DNA of 64,000 nt from Datisca glomerata (GCA_003255025.1 QANY01005474.1:340174-404173), one strand, 5' to 3'; counted from the stretch's first letter, positions 33,368 to 46,896 are shown. Notes: generated by a model not told the origin, from the letters alone. A program made the numbers and translations.

Positions 33368-36300
33368 TAGTCTATCCTCTCTTTCTCTCCCTCTCTCTCC
33401 CAAACCCTCACTCTCTCCCTCTCCCTCACTCTCTGTCTCTCTCTCTCCATCTGAGTCTCTCCTCTCTCTCTCCCCTTGCGTATCAACCACTTTCTCCCTT
33501 TCTCCCTCTCTCTCTTTCTCCTTCTCTTTGTCTCACTATCTCTCTTCCTCTCTGTTTATCTCGCACTCTCTCTCTCTCACTCCCCCTCTCTCTCTCGCTC
33601 TATATATCTCACTCTCCCTCTCTGTCTCTCTCACTCTCTCTATCTCTCCCTCTCTCTCTCTCTCCCCCTCTTCCTTTCCCCCCTCTCTTGTTTTTTCTCT
33701 CCCTCCCTATCTCAGTTTCTCTCTGTCTCTCTCTCTTTATCCCTCTCTCTCTCACTCACTTTCTCTCCCTCTCTCACTCCCTCTCCCTCTATCTCTCTCT
33801 TTCTTGTTCTCTCTCTCTATTTCTGTCTCTCCATCTATCTATCTCTCTCTCTCTCACACACACACTCTCTTTCTCTGCCTCCCTCACTCTCTCTCTCTAT
33901 TTCTCCCTCTCTCACTCTCTCTATCTTGCCCTCTCTCTTTTGCCCTCTCCCCCTCCCTCTCTACGAATCTCTCACTCTCTCATTCTCACTCTTGCTCTAT
34001 CTATCTGTATCTCCCCCCCTCTCTCTCTCTCTTTGTATCTCCCTCTCTCTTTCTCTCGCTCTCTATCTCTCCCTATCTCTATTGCTCTATCTCTCTCTCC
34101 ATCTCTTCCACTCTCTCACCCTCTCTCGCATTCTCTCTTTCGCTCTCTCTCCTTCCCTCTCCCTTTGTCTCTCTCTCTCCATCTCGCTTTGTCCTTCTCC
34201 CCCTTATCTCTCTCTCCATATGTCTCTCTACTTCTCCCCCTCTTTCTCTCTCCCACTCTCTCTTGTTCTCTCTCTCCCTCTCTCACTCCCTGTCTCTCTA
34301 TCTATCTATCTCTCTCTCTCTCTCTTGTACGCTTTTTCTATTTCTCTCTCTCTCTCCATCTATCTACCTATCTCTCTCACTCTCTCTATCTCTACCACTC
34401 TCTTTCTCTCTCTCTCTCCATCTATCTACCTATCTCTCTCACTCTCTCTATCTCTATCTCTAACTCTCTCTCTCTCTCTCTCACTCTCTCTATTTCTATC
34501 TCGCCCTCTCTTTTGCTCTCTCTCCCCCCCTCTCTCTGTCTGTCTCGCATTCTCTCTTTTGCTCTCTCTCCTCCTCTCTCTCTATCTCACCCTCTCTCCT
34601 TTGCTCTCTTTCTCCCTTTCTTTCCCATTCCAACGACGCTCTCACTTACTCTCTGATTTTTTCTCTCACTCTATCTCTCTTTATCTTTCTCTCTCACTCT
34701 CTCACTATCTCCTTCTCTCTCACTCGCTCTCTCTATCACTCTCTACTTCTCCCCCATTCTCACTCCCACTCTCTCTCTCACTCTCTGTCTCTCTCACCCT
34801 CACTTTATCTCTCTGTCTCACTCTCTCCCCCTCTCTCTATTGTTCTCTCTCTCCCTCTCTCTATTGTTCTCTCCCTCACTCTCTCTCTCATTCACTCTCT
34901 CTCTTCCTCTCTCTACGAATCTATCACTCTCTCTCGCTCATTCTCACTCTCGCTCTATCTCTCTTTATCTCCTTCTCTATCTATCTTAATCTCTCTCACT
35001 CGCCCTCTCTATCTCTCCCACTTTCTATTGCTCTCTCTCTCCTTCTCTTCCACTCCCTCACTCCATCTCTCTCATTCTCTCTTTCGCTCTCTCTCTCTTT
35101 CCCTCTCCCTTTGTCTCTCTCTCTCTCCCTCTCGCTTTATCCTTCTCTCCCCCTTTGTTTCTCTCTCTCCATCTCTCCCTACTTCTCTCCCTCTTACTCC
35201 CTCCCTCTCTCTCACTCCCTTTCCATCTCTCTATCTCTCCCTCTCTCTCTATCTCGCCCCCTCTCTTTTGCTCTCTCTCTCCCTTTTGACGACTCTCTCA
35301 CTCACTCTCTCATTCTTTCTCTCGCTCTATCTCTCTTTATCTTTCTCTCTCACTTTCTCTCTCTATCTCCCTCTCTCTCGCTCGCTCTCTCTATCTTCCG
35401 CCGCTCTATTGCTCTATTTCTCTCTCTCTCTCCCCTTCTCTCCCATTCTCTTACTCTCTCTCCCACTCTCTTACTCTCTCTCTCATTCTCTCTCTCACTC
35501 TCTCTCCTTCCTCTCCCTTTGTCTCTCTCTCGCTCTCTCCCTCTATCCCCTTCTCTCTATCTCTGTCTCTCTCCCCTTCTCTCTATCTCTCTCTCTCCCA
35601 ATCTCTCTGTACTTCTCCCTATTTTTTGTTCTCTCTATCTATCTCCCTCTCTCTCACTCTCCTTCTCCCCCCTCTCTCTCCCTCTCTCTCCCTTTCTCTC
35701 CCTCTGTCTCTCTCTTCCTCTTAGTCTCTCCTCTCTTTCTCTCCCTCTCTCTCCCAAACCCTCACTCTCTCCCTCTCCCTCACTCTCTGTCTCTCTCTCT
35801 CCATCTCAGTCTCTCCTCTCTCTCTCCCTTTGCGTATCTCCCACTTTCTCCCTCTCTCCCTCTCTCTCTTTCTCCTCTTTGTCTCACTATCTCTCTTCCT
35901 CTCTGTTTATCTCGCACTCTCTCTCTCTCACTCCCTCTCTCTCTCTCTCAAACTCTCTCCTCCTCTATCTATTGTTCACTCTCTCTCTTGTTCTCTCCCA
36001 CTCCCTCTTTCTTTTGTTCTCTCTCTCTCTCCCTCACTCTCTCTCCTTCTCTCACCTCCTTTCGCTCTCCTCCTCCCCCTCTCTCTCCCCCACTCTCTCC
36101 CTCTCTCTCACGCTATCTCTCCAAGTTAGTCTCTCTTCTCTCTCTCCCCTTCTGTATCTCTCTCTCCCTCTCTTACTCCCTCTCTCTCTCTCACTCCCTC
36201 TCCATCTCTCTATCTCTCCCTCTCTCTATCTCGCCCTCTCTCTTTCGCTCTCTCTCTCTCTCCCTTTTGATGACTCTCTCACTAACTCTCTCATTCTCTC

Positions 36301-37350
36301 TTGCTCTATCTCTCTTTATCTTTCTCTCTCACTTTCTCTCTCTATCTCCCTCTCTCTTTGGCTCGCTCTCTCTATCTCCCGCCGCTCTATTGCTCTATTT
36401 CTCTCTCTCTCCCCTTCTCTCCCATTCTCTTACTCTCTCTCCCACTCTCTAACTCTCTCTCTCTCATTCTCTCTCTCACTCTCTCTCCTTCCTCTCCCTT
36501 TGTCTCTCTCTCACTCTCTCCCTCTATCCCCTTCTCTCTATCTCTGTCTCTCTCCCCTTCTCTCTATCTCTCTCTCCCCATCTCTCTGTACTTCTCCCTC
36601 TCTTTTGTTCTCTCTATCTATCTCCCTCTCTCTCACTCTCCTTCTCCCCCCTCTCTCTCCCTCTCTCTCCCTCTCTCTCCCTCTGTCTCTCTCTTCCTCT
36701 TAGTCTCTCCTCTCTTTCTCTCCCTCTCTCTCCCAAACCCTCACTCTCTCCCTCTCCCTCACTCTCTGTCTCTCTCTCTCCATCTCAGTCTCTCCTCTCT
36801 CTCCCCTTGCGTATCTCCCACTTTCTCCCTCTCTCCCTCTCTCTCTTTCTCCTCTTTGTCTCACTATCTCTCTTCCTCTCTGTTTATCTCGCACTCTCTC
36901 TCTCTCACTCCCTCTCTCTCTCTCGCTCTATCTATCTCATTCTCCCTCTCTGTCTCTCTCACTCTCTCTATCTCTCCCTCTCTCGCTCTCTCTCCCTCTT
37001 CCTTTCCCCCCTCTCTTATTTTTTCTCTCCCTCCCTATCTCAGTTTCTCTCTGTCTCTCTCTTTATCCCTCTCTCTCACACTCACTCTCTCTCCCTCTCT
37101 CACTCCCTCTCCCTCTATCTCTCTATTTCTTGTTCTCTCTCTCTCTCTATTTCTCTCTCTCCATCTATCTATCTCTCTCTCACACACACACACTCTCTCT
37201 TTCTCTGCCTCCCTCACTCTCTCACTCTCTCTCTCTATTTCTCCCTCTCTCGCTCTCTCTATCTTGCCCTCTCTCTTTTGCTCTCTCCCCCTCCCTCTCT
37301 ATGAATCTCTCACTCTCTCATTCTCACTCTCGCTCTATCAATCTGTATCT
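33368..37350. repeat. Duplicated block, offset ~3.33 kb
   Basis: CAAACCCTCACTCTCT occurs at 33401 and 36734 (offset 3333). Both are followed by the same succession through CCTTTCCCCCCTCTCTT (about 33675 and 37000), CTCACACACACACAC, and CTTGTAYGC at 34324 and 37647 (offset 3323). Confidence 0.75.
34870..36920. repeat. Tandem duplication of ~980-bp block
   Basis: Paired marks are GACTCTCTCACT at 35291 and 36272 (981), GCCGCTCTATTGCTC at 35400 and 36381 (981), CAAACCCTCACTCTCT at 35755 and 36734 (979), and TTTGTCTCACTATC at 35878 and 36855 (977). A third, more distant copy of part of it lies at 33.4 kb. Confidence 0.8.
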
Positions 37351-37646
37351 CCCCCTCTCTCTCTTTGTATCTCCCTCTCTCTTTCTCTCGCTCTCTATCT
37401 CTCCCTCTCTCTATTGCTCTATCTCTCTCTCCATCTCTTCCACTCTCTCACTCTCTCTCTCTATCATTCTCTCTTTCGCTCTCTCTCCTTCCCTCTCCCT
37501 CTGTCTCTCTCTCTCTCCATCTCACTTTATCCTTCTCCCCCCTTGTCTTTCTCTCCATCTGTCTCTCTACTTCTCCCCCTCTCTCTCTCTCCCACTCTCT
37601 CTCCCTCTCTCACTCCCTGTCTCTCTATCTATCTATCTATCTATTT

Positions 37647-40600
37647 CTTGTATGCTTTCTCTATTTCCCTCTCTCTCCATCTATCTACCTATCCCTCTCA
37701 CTCTCTCTATCTCTACCTCTTTCTTTCTCACTCTCTCTCTCACTCTCTCCATCTCTATCTCGCCCTCTCTTTTGCTCTCTCTCCCCTCTCTCTGTCTGTC
37801 TCGCATTGCCTCTTTTGCTCTCTCTCCCCCCTCTCTCTATCTCGCCCTCTCTCGTTTGCTCTCTTTCTCCCTTTCTTTCCCCCTTCCAACGACTCTCTCA
37901 CTCACTCTCTTATTCTCTCTCTCTCGCTCTATCTCTCTTTATCTTTCTCTCTCACTCTCTCACTATCTCCCTCTCTCTCGCTCGCTCTCTCTTTCCCCCT
38001 CTCTCTATTGCTCAATTTCTCTCTCTCCTTCTCTCCCACTCTCTCACTCTCTCTCTCATTCTCTCTCAGTCTCTCTCTCCTTCCTCTCCCTTTGTCTCTC
38101 TCTCTCTCGCTCTCTCCCTCTCTCCCCTTCTTTCTATCTCTCTCTACTTCTCCCCCTTTCTCACTCCCACCCTCTCTCTAACTCTCTGTCTCTCTCTGTC
38201 TCTCTCACCCTCAATTTCTCTCTGTCTCACTCTCTCTCTCCCTCTCTCTATTGTTCTCTCTCTCCCTCTCTCTCTTGTTCTCTCCCACTCCCTCTCTCTT
38301 TTCTTCTCTCCCTCACTCTCTCTATCATTGACTCCCTCTCTTCCTCTCTCTACGAATCTATTACTCTCTCTCGTTCATTCTCACTCTCGCTCTATCTCTC
38401 TTTATCTCCTTCTCGATCTATCTTAATCTCTCACTCGCCCTCTCTATCTCTCCCTCATTCTATTGCTCTCTCTCCTTCTCTTCCACTCCCTCACTCCCTC
38501 TCTCTCATTCTCTCTCTTTCCCTCTCCCTTTGTCTCTCTCTTTCTCTCCCTCTCGCTTTGTCCTTCTCTCCCCCTTTGTCTCTATCTCTCCATCTCTCTC
38601 TACTTCTCTCCCTTTTTCTCTCTCCCAGTTTCTCTTGTTCTCTCTCTCCCTCTCTTACTCCCTCTCTCTCTCACTCCCGGTCCATCTCTCTATCTCTCCC
38701 TCTTAGTCTCTCTACTTCTCCCCCTTTCTCACTCCCACTCCATCTTTCTCTCTCTCCCTTTTGACCACTCTTTTACTCACTCTCTCATTCTCTCTCTCGC
38801 TCTATCTCTCTTTATTTTTCTCTCTCACTTTCTCTCTATCTCCCCCCGCTCAATTGCTCTATTTTTCTCTCTCTCTCCCCTTCTCTCCCACTTTCTTACT
38901 CTCTCTCACATTCTCTCTCTCACTTTCTCTCCATCCTCTCCCTTTGTCTCTCTCGCTCTCTCCCTCTCTCCCATTCTCTCTATCTCTGTCTCTCTCCCCT
39001 TCTCTCTCTCTCTCTCTCCCCATCTCTCTGTACTTCTCCCTCTCTTTCTCACTTCCACTCTCTCTCTCTCACTCTCCCTCTCTCTTCGTCTTTCTCTAAC
39101 TTAGTTTCTCTCTATCACTCTCACACTCTCTCTCCCTCTCTCTATTGTTCACTCTCTCTCTCTTATTCTCTCCCACTCCCTCTTTCTTTTGTTCTCTCTC
39201 TCTCCCTCACTCTCTCTCCTTCTCTCACCCCCTTTCGCTCTCCCCCTCTCCCTCTTTCTCACTATGTCTCTCATTTTCTCTCAGTCTCTCCTCTCTCCCC
39301 CTCTCCCTCTCTCTCCCCCACTCTCTCCCTCTCTCTCACGCTCTCTCTCCCACTTAGTCTCTCTTCTCTCTCTCCCCTTCTGTATCTCTCTCTCTTTCTC
39401 CTTCTCCTTCTCTCTCTCATTATCTCTCTCCCTCTCTATCTGTTACGCTCTCTCTCTCTCTCCACTCTCTCTATCTCTCTCTATCTATCTCACTCTCTCC
39501 CTCTCTCTCACTCTCTCTATCTCTCCCTCTCTCTCTCCCTCTTTCTTTCCCCCCTCTCTTGTTCTCTCTCTCCCTCCCTATCTCAGTTTCTCTCTGTCTC
39601 TCTCTCTCTTTATCCCTCTCTGTCACTCACTCTCTCTCCCTCTCTCACTCCCTCTCCCTCTATCTCTCTCTCTCTATCTCTCTCTCTCCATCTATCTATC
39701 TCTCTCTCTCATACACGCAGTCTCTTTCTCTGCCTCCCTCACTCTCTCAATCTCTCTCTATTTCTCTCTCTCTCGCTCTCTTTATCCCTCTCTGTCACTC
39801 ACTCTCTCTCCCTCTCTCACTCCCTCTCCCTCTATCTCTCTCTCTCTATCTCTCTCTCTCCATCTATCTATCTCTCTCTCTCATTCTCTCACTCTCTATC
39901 TCTCCCTCTCTCTATTGCTCTCTCTCTCTCCATCTCTTCCACTCTCTCACTCTCTCCCTCTCATTCTCTCTTTTGCTCTCTCTCCTTCCCTCTCCCTTTG
40001 TCTCTCTCTCTCTCTCCATCTCGCTTTGTCCTTCTCCCCCTTGTCTCTCTCTCCATCTCTCTCTCTACTTCTCCCCCTTTTTCTCTCTCCCACTCTCTCT
40101 TGTTCTCTCTCTCCCTCTCTCACTCCCTGTCTCTCTATCTATCTCTCTCTCTTGTACGCTTTTTCTATTTCTCTCTCTCTCCATCTATCTACCTATCTCT
40201 CTCACTCTCTCTATCTCTACCTCTCTCTCTCTCTCTCTCACTATCTCTATCTCGCCCTCTGTTTTGCTCTCTCTCCCCACTCTCTCTCTGTCTCGCATTC
40301 TCTCTTTTGCTCTCTCTCTCCCCCTCTCTCTATCTCGCCCTCTCTTGTTTGCTCTCTTTCTCCCTCTCTCTCCCCCTTCCAACGACTCTCTCACTCACTC
40401 TCTGATTCTCTCTCTCGCTCTATCTCTCTTTATCTTTCTCTCTCACTCTCTCACGATCTCCCTCTCTCTCACTTGCTCTCTCTATCCCCCCTCTCTATTG
40501 CTCTATCTCTCTCTCCTTCTCTCCCACTCTCTCACTCTCTCTCTCATTCTCTCTCTCAGTCTCTCTCTCCTTCCTCTCCCTTTATCTCTCTTTCTCTCTC

Positions 40601-42570
40601 TCTCTCCCTCTCTCCCCTTCTTTCTATCTCTCTCTCCCCATCACTCTCTACTTCTCCCCCTTGCTCACTCCCACTCTCTCTCACTCTCTTTCTCTCTCTG
40701 TCTCTCTCACCCTCAGTTTCTCTCTCTGTCTCACACTCTCTCCCTCTCTCTATTTTTCTCTCTCTCCCTCTCTCTTGTTCTCTCCCACTCCCTCTCTCTT
40801 TTCTTCTCTCCCTCACTCTCTCTCATTCACTCTCTCTCTTCCTCTCTCTACGAATCTATCACTCTCTCTCGCTCATTCTCACTCTCGCTCTATCTCTCTT
40901 TATCTCCTTCTCTATCTATATTAATCTCTCTCACTCACCCTCTCTATCTCTCCCTCTTTCTATTGCTCTCTCTCTCTCCTTCTCTTCCACTCCCTCACTC
41001 CCTCTCTCATTCTCTCTTTCGCTCTCTCTCTCTTTCCCTCTCCCTTTGTCTCTCTCTCTCTCTCCCTCTCGCTTTTTCCTTCTCTCCCCCTTTGTCTCTC
41101 ACTCTCTCTCCATCTCTCTCTACTACTCTCCCTCTTTCTCTCTCCCACTTTCTCTTATTCTCTCTCTCCCTCTCTTACTCCCTCTCTCTCACTCCCTCTC
41201 CATCTCTCTATCTCTCCCTCTCTCTCTATCTCGCCCCCTCTCTTTTGCTCTCTCTCTCTCCATTTTGACGACTCTCTCACTCACTCTCTCATTCTCTCTC
41301 TCGCTCTATCTCTCTTTATCTTTCTCTCTCACTTTCTCTCTCTATCTCCTCTCTCTCTCACTCGCTCTCTCTATCTCCCCCCGCTCTATTGCTCTATTTC
41401 TCTCTCTCTCTCTCCCTTTCTCTCCCACTCTCTTACTCTCTCTCCCACTCTCTCACTCTCTCTCATTCTCTCTCTCACTCTCTCTCCTTCCTCTCCCTTT
41501 GTCTCTCTCGCACTCTCCCTCTCTCCCCTTCTCTCTATCTCTATCTTTCTCCCCTTCTCTCTATCTCTCTCTCCCCATCTCTCTGTACTTCTCCCTCTCT
41601 TTCTCACTTCCACTCTCTCTCTCACTCTCCCTCTCTCTTCGTCTTTCTCTAACTTAGTTTCTCTCTCTATCTCTCCCACACTCTCTCTCCCTCTCTCTAT
41701 TGTTCCCTTTCTCTCTTGTTCTCTCCCACTCCCTCTTTCTTTTGTTCTCTCTCTCTCTTTCTCTCACCCCTTTCGCTCTCCTCCTCTCCCTCTCTCTCCC
41801 CCACTCTCTCCCTCTCTCTCACGCTATCTCTCCAACTTAGTCTCTCTTCTCTCTATGCCCTTCTGTATCTCTCTCTCTCCCTATCTCTCTCTCTCTCTCC
41901 TTCTCTTTGTCTCATTATCTCTCTCCCTCTTTGTCTGTTACGCTCTCTCCTTCTATCACTACCACTTTCTCCTCTATCCTCTCCCCCTCTCTCTCAATCT
42001 CCTTCTCTCCCTCCCTCTCTCCCTCTCTCTTAATCTCACCCTCTCTCCCTTTGTCTCTCTCACTCTCTCCCTCTCTCCCCTTCTCTCTATCTCTGTATCG
42101 CTCCCCTTCTCTCTCTATCTCTCTCCCCATCTCTCTGTACTTCTCCCTCTCTTTCTCACTTCCACTCTCTCTCTCACTCTCCCTCTCTCTTCGTCATTCT
42201 CTAACATAGTTTCTCTCTCTATCTCTCTCACACTCTCTCTTCCTCTCTCTATTGTTCACTCTTTCCCTTGTTCTCTCCCACTCCCTCTTACTTTTGTTCT
42301 CTCTCTCTCCCCCTCACTCTCTCTCCTTCTCTCACCTCCTTTCACTCTCCTCCTCTCCCTCTCTCTCCCCCACTCTCTCCCTCTCTCTCACGCTATCTCT
42401 CCAAGTTAGTCTCTCTTCTCTCTCTCCCCTTCTGTATCTCTCTCTCTCTCCCTCTCTTACTCCCTCTCTCTCTCTCACTCCCTCTCCATCTCTCTATCTC
42501 TCCCTCTCTCTATCTAGCCCTCTCTCTTTTGCTCTCTCTCTCTCTCTCTCTCTCCCTTTTGATGACTCTC
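37647..42570. repeat. Higher-order repeat of ~2.5 kb
   Basis: CTTGTAYGCTTTCTCTATTT-type sequence occurs at 37647 and 40151 (2504), and CCAACGACTCTCTC at 37886 and 40379 (2493). Spacing of the GACTCTCTCACTCACTCT word alternates about 870-890 and 1620 bases (37891, 38764 variant, 40384, 41270), as expected for a two-part higher-order unit. Confidence 0.7.
39600..39900. repeat. 172-bp tandem repeat
   Basis: TTTATCCCTCTCTGTCACTC begins at 39609 and 39781. About 100 bases after each start are the same, ending CCATCTATCTATCTCTC. Confidence 0.8.
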
Positions 42571-44105
42571 TCACTCACTCTCTCATTCTCTCTCGCTCTA
42601 TCTCTCTTTATCTTTCTCTCTCACTTTCTCTCTTTATCTCCCTCTCTCTCTCGCTCGCTCTCTCTATCTCCGGCCGCTCTATTGCTCTATTTCTCTCTCT
42701 CTCCCCTTCTCTCCCATTCTCTTACTCTCTCTCCCACTCTCTTACTTTCTCTCTCATTCTCTCTCTCACTCTCTCTCCTTCCTCTCCCTTTGTCTCTCTC
42801 TCGCTCTCTCCCTCTATCCCCTTCTCTCTATCTATGTCTCTCTCCCCTTCTCTCTATCTCTCTCTCCCCATCTCTCTGTACTTCTCCCTCTCTTTTGTTC
42901 TCTCTATCTATCTCCCTCTCTCTCACTCTCCTTCTCCCCCTCTCTCTCCCTCTCTCTCCCTCTGTCTCTCTCTTCCTCTTAGTCTCTCCTCTCTTTCTCT
43001 CCCTCTCTCTCCCAAACCCTCACTCTCTCCCTCTCCCTCACTCTCTGTCTCTCTCTCTCCATCTCAGTCTCTCCTCTCTCTCTCCCCTTGCGTATCTCCC
43101 ACTTTCTCCCTCTCTCCCTCTCTCTCTTTCTCCTCTTTGTCTCACTATCTCTCTTCCTCTCTGTTTATCTCGCACTCTCTCTCTCTCACTCCCTCTCTCT
43201 CTCTCTCAAACTCTCTCCTCCTCTATCTATTGTTCACTCTCTCTCTTGTTCTCTCCCACTCCCTCTTTCTTTTGTTCTCTCTCTCTCTCCCTCACTCTCT
43301 CTCCTTCTCTCACCTCCTTTCGCTCTCCTCCTCCCCCTCTCTCTCCCCCACTCTCTCCCTCTCTCTCACGCTATCTCTCCAAGTTAGTCTCTCTTCTCTC
43401 TCTCCCCTTCTGTATCTCTCTCTCCCTCTCTTACTCCCTCTCTCTCTCTCACTCCCTCTCCATCTCTCTATCTCTCCCTCTCTCTATCTAGCCCTCTCTC
43501 TTTTGCTCTCTCTCTCTCTCTCTCTCTCCCTTTTGATGACTCTCTCACTCACTCTCTCATTCTCTCTCGCTCTATCTCTCTTTATCTTTCTCTCTCACTT
43601 TCTCTCTTTATCTCCCTCTCTCTCTCGCTCGCTCTCTCTATCTCCGGCCGCTCTATTGCTCTATTTCTCTCTCTCTCCCCTTCTCTCCCATTCTCTTACT
43701 CTCTCTCCCACTCTCTTACTTTCTCTCTCATTCTCTCTCTCACTCTCTCTCCTTCCTCTCCCTTTGTCTCTCTCTCGCTCTCTCCCTCTATCCCCTTCTC
43801 TCTATCTATGTCTCTCTCCCCTTCTCTCTATCTCTCTCTCCCCATCTCTCTGTACTTCTCCCTCTCTTTTGTTCTCTCTATCTATCTCCCTCTCTCTCAC
43901 TCTCCTTCTCCCCCTCTCTCTCCCTCTCTCTCCCTCTGTCTCTCTCTTCCTCTTAGTCTCTCCTCTCTTTCTCTCCCTCTCTCTCCCAAACCCTCACTCT
44001 CTCCCTCTCCCTCACTCTCTGTCTCTCTCTCTCCATCTCAGTCTCTCCTCTCTCTCTCCCCTTGCGTATCTCCCACTTTCTCCCTCTCTCCCTCTCTCTC
44101 TTTCT
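42430..44105. repeat. Near-identical 974-bp tandem duplication
   Basis: TATCTAGCCCTCTCTC is at 42511 and 43485, CGGCCGCTCTATTG at 42671 and 43645, GACTCTCTCACTCACTCT at 42564 and 43538, and CAAACCCTCACTCTCT at 43013 and 43987; every offset is 974. I see no difference between the two over roughly 42440-43130 against 43414-44104. Divergence begins near 44105, where the second copy has CTCCTTCTCTTTG instead of CTCCTCTTTG. Confidence 0.85.
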
Positions 44106-44470
44106 CCTTCTCTTTGTCTCACTATCTCTCTTCCTCTCTGTTTATCTCGCACTCTTTCTCTCACTCCCTCTCTCTCTCTCTCTCGCTCTATCTATCTCAC
44201 TCTCCCTCTCTATCTCTCTCATTCTCTCTATCTCCCCCCGCTCAATTGCTCTTATTCTCTCTCTCCCTCTCTCGTGTTCTCTCTCCCTCTGTCTCTCTCT
44301 CCCTCTCTCTCTCTCCGTCTCTCTTTCCCTCTATCACTTCCTCTCTCTTATTCTCTCTCTCGCTCTATCTATCTCACTCTCCCTCTCTGTCTCTCTCTTG
44401 CTCTTAGTCTCTCCTCTCTCACTCCCTCTCTCCCTCTCTCTCCCTCTCTCTGACTCTCTCTCCCTCTCAG

Positions 44471-44517
<47 letters not shown>

Positions 44518-46429
44518 TTTGTATGTCTATTTCTTTCTCCGTCTCTTCCTCTCTCGCTTTATCCATTTCTTTGTCTCACCATCTCTCTTCCTCTCTGTTT
44601 ATCTCGCTCTTGCTCTCTCTCACTCCCTCTCTCTTCCTCTCTCTCCCCCTTTTTTATTCTCTCTCCCTCAATCTCTCTTTCTTTGTCTCTCAGTTTCTCT
44701 CTCTTTTCCCTCACTCTCTCTCCCTCTCCCTCTCTCCCACTCTCAATCCGTCTCTCTCTCTCTCTATTTCTCTCTCTCTCTCTCCATCTATCTATATATC
44801 TCTCTCTCTCACACACTCTCTATCTATGCCTTCCTCACTCTCTCGCTATTTCTCTCTCTTGCTCTCACTATCTCACCCTCTCTTTTACTCTCTCTCTCTC
44901 CCCCCTCTTTACGAATCTCTCACTCTCTCTCTCGCATTCTCACTCTTGCAATATATCTCTCTATATCCCCCTCTCTCTATCTCCCTCCCTCTCTCTCACT
45001 CGCTCTCTATCTCTTCTTCTCTCTATTGCTCTCTCTCTCTCTCACACACATCAACTCTCTTTGTCTCTCTCTGTCTATCTATCTACCTCACTCTCCCTCT
45101 TTCTCTCTCCCAATATCTCTCTCTCTCTCTCACTCTCTATATCTCTACCTATCTCACTCTCTCCCTCTATCTTTCTTGTTCTCTCTCTCTCACTCTCTCT
45201 CTCACTCACTGTCTCATTCGCTCTCTTGCTCTATCTCTCTTTATTTTTCTCTCTCGCTCTCTCTCTCTGTCTCACTCTCTCTCTCGCTCACTCTCTCTAC
45301 CTCTCACTCTCTCTATTACTCTATCTCTCTCTCCTTCTCTCCCACTCTCTCCCACTCTCTCTCATTCTCACACTCAATCTCTCTCCTTCCTCCCTCTTTG
45401 TCTCTTTCTCTCTCTCGCTCTCTCCCTCTTATGCCTTCTCTCTATCTCTCTCTCCCCCCATCTATCACTACTTCTCCTTCCCACTCTCTCTCTCACTCTC
45501 CCTCTCTCACTGTCTCTCTCTCCCTCTCACTCTCTATCTATCCCTTTCTCTAATATTCTCTCTCTCTTGTTCTATCCCACTCCCTCTCTCTTTTGTTCTC
45601 TCTCCCCCTCTCTTCATCCCACTCTCTCTCCTTCTCTTTCTCCCTCTCTCTCCCTCTGTCTCTCTCTTCCTCTCAGCCTCTCTCTCTTTCCCTCTCTCCC
45701 TCTCTCTCTCCCTCTCCCTCTCCCTCTTAGTCTCTCTCTTCCTCTCAGTCTCCCCTCTCTCTTTTCCCTTATGTATCTCTCTCTTTTTCCCACTCTCCCT
45801 CTCCCTTTCTCCTTCTCTTTGTCACATTATCTCTCCCTCTCTGTCTATCTCGCTCTCTCTCGCTCTCACTCCCACTCTCTCTGTCTCTCTCTGTCTATCT
45901 ATCTATCTCACTCTCCCTCTATGTCTCTCTCCCTCCCTCAATCTCTCACTCTCTATCACTCTCCCTAGTTCTACCTCTCTCTCATGTTCTCTCTCTTTCT
46001 CTCTCTGTCGCTCTCTCTCCCTCTGTCTCTCTCTTTCACTCTGTCACACCCACTCTCTGATTCTCTCTCACTCTCTCCCTCTCTCTCTGACTTTCTCTTT
46101 CTCTATCTCGCTCCATCTCTCCGTCTCTCTCTCTCTCTTTCTCCCTCTCTCTAACTCTCTCTCCCTCTCAGTCTCCTATCTCTCTCTCTCCTTCTTTATC
46201 TCTCTCTCTTTCTCCCTCTTTCCCTCTCTCTTTCTCCATCTCTTTGTCTCACTCTCTCTCTTCCTCTTTGTTTATCTCACTCTCCCCCTCTCTCCCTCTC
46301 TCTATCTCTCTCTATCTATCTATCTCACTCTCCCTATCTCTCACTCACTCTCTCCATATCACCCTCTCTCCCTCCCCCTCTCTTGTTCTCTCTCTCACTC
46401 TCACACTTTCTCCCTCTCTCTCTCCCTCT

Positions 46430-46490
46430 CTCTCCCTCTATAACTCCCCTCTCTCTCCCTCTATAACTCCCCTCTCTCTTTCCCTCTCTC
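46430..46490. repeat. 23-bp tandem repeat
   Basis: TAACTCCCCTCTCTC occurs at 46441 and 46464. Confidence 0.6.
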
Positions 46491-46864
46491 TCTTTCTTGT
46501 TTTCACCATCTCTATTTCTCTCTCTGCATCTATCTCTCTCTCTCTCACACACTATCTATCTCTGCCTCCCTCACTCTATCACTCTCTCTATCTCTATCTC
46601 TCCCATATCTCTCTCCCTCTCTCCCACTCACTCTCCTCTCTCTCTCCTTTTGTATCTCTCTCTCTCTCTTTCTACCTCTCTCCCTCTCTCTATTTCTACT
46701 TCTCTATATCTCACTTTCTCCCTCTCTTTATCTCGCCCTCTCTCTAACTTTCTTTCTCTCCCCCTCTCTATCTATCTCGCTATTCCTCTCCCTCTCACTC
46801 TCTCCCTCTCCCTCTCTTATCCGCTCTCTCTTTCTTTTACCTCCCTCTCTCACTCTCTCTTTCC

Positions 46865-46896
<32 letters not shown>

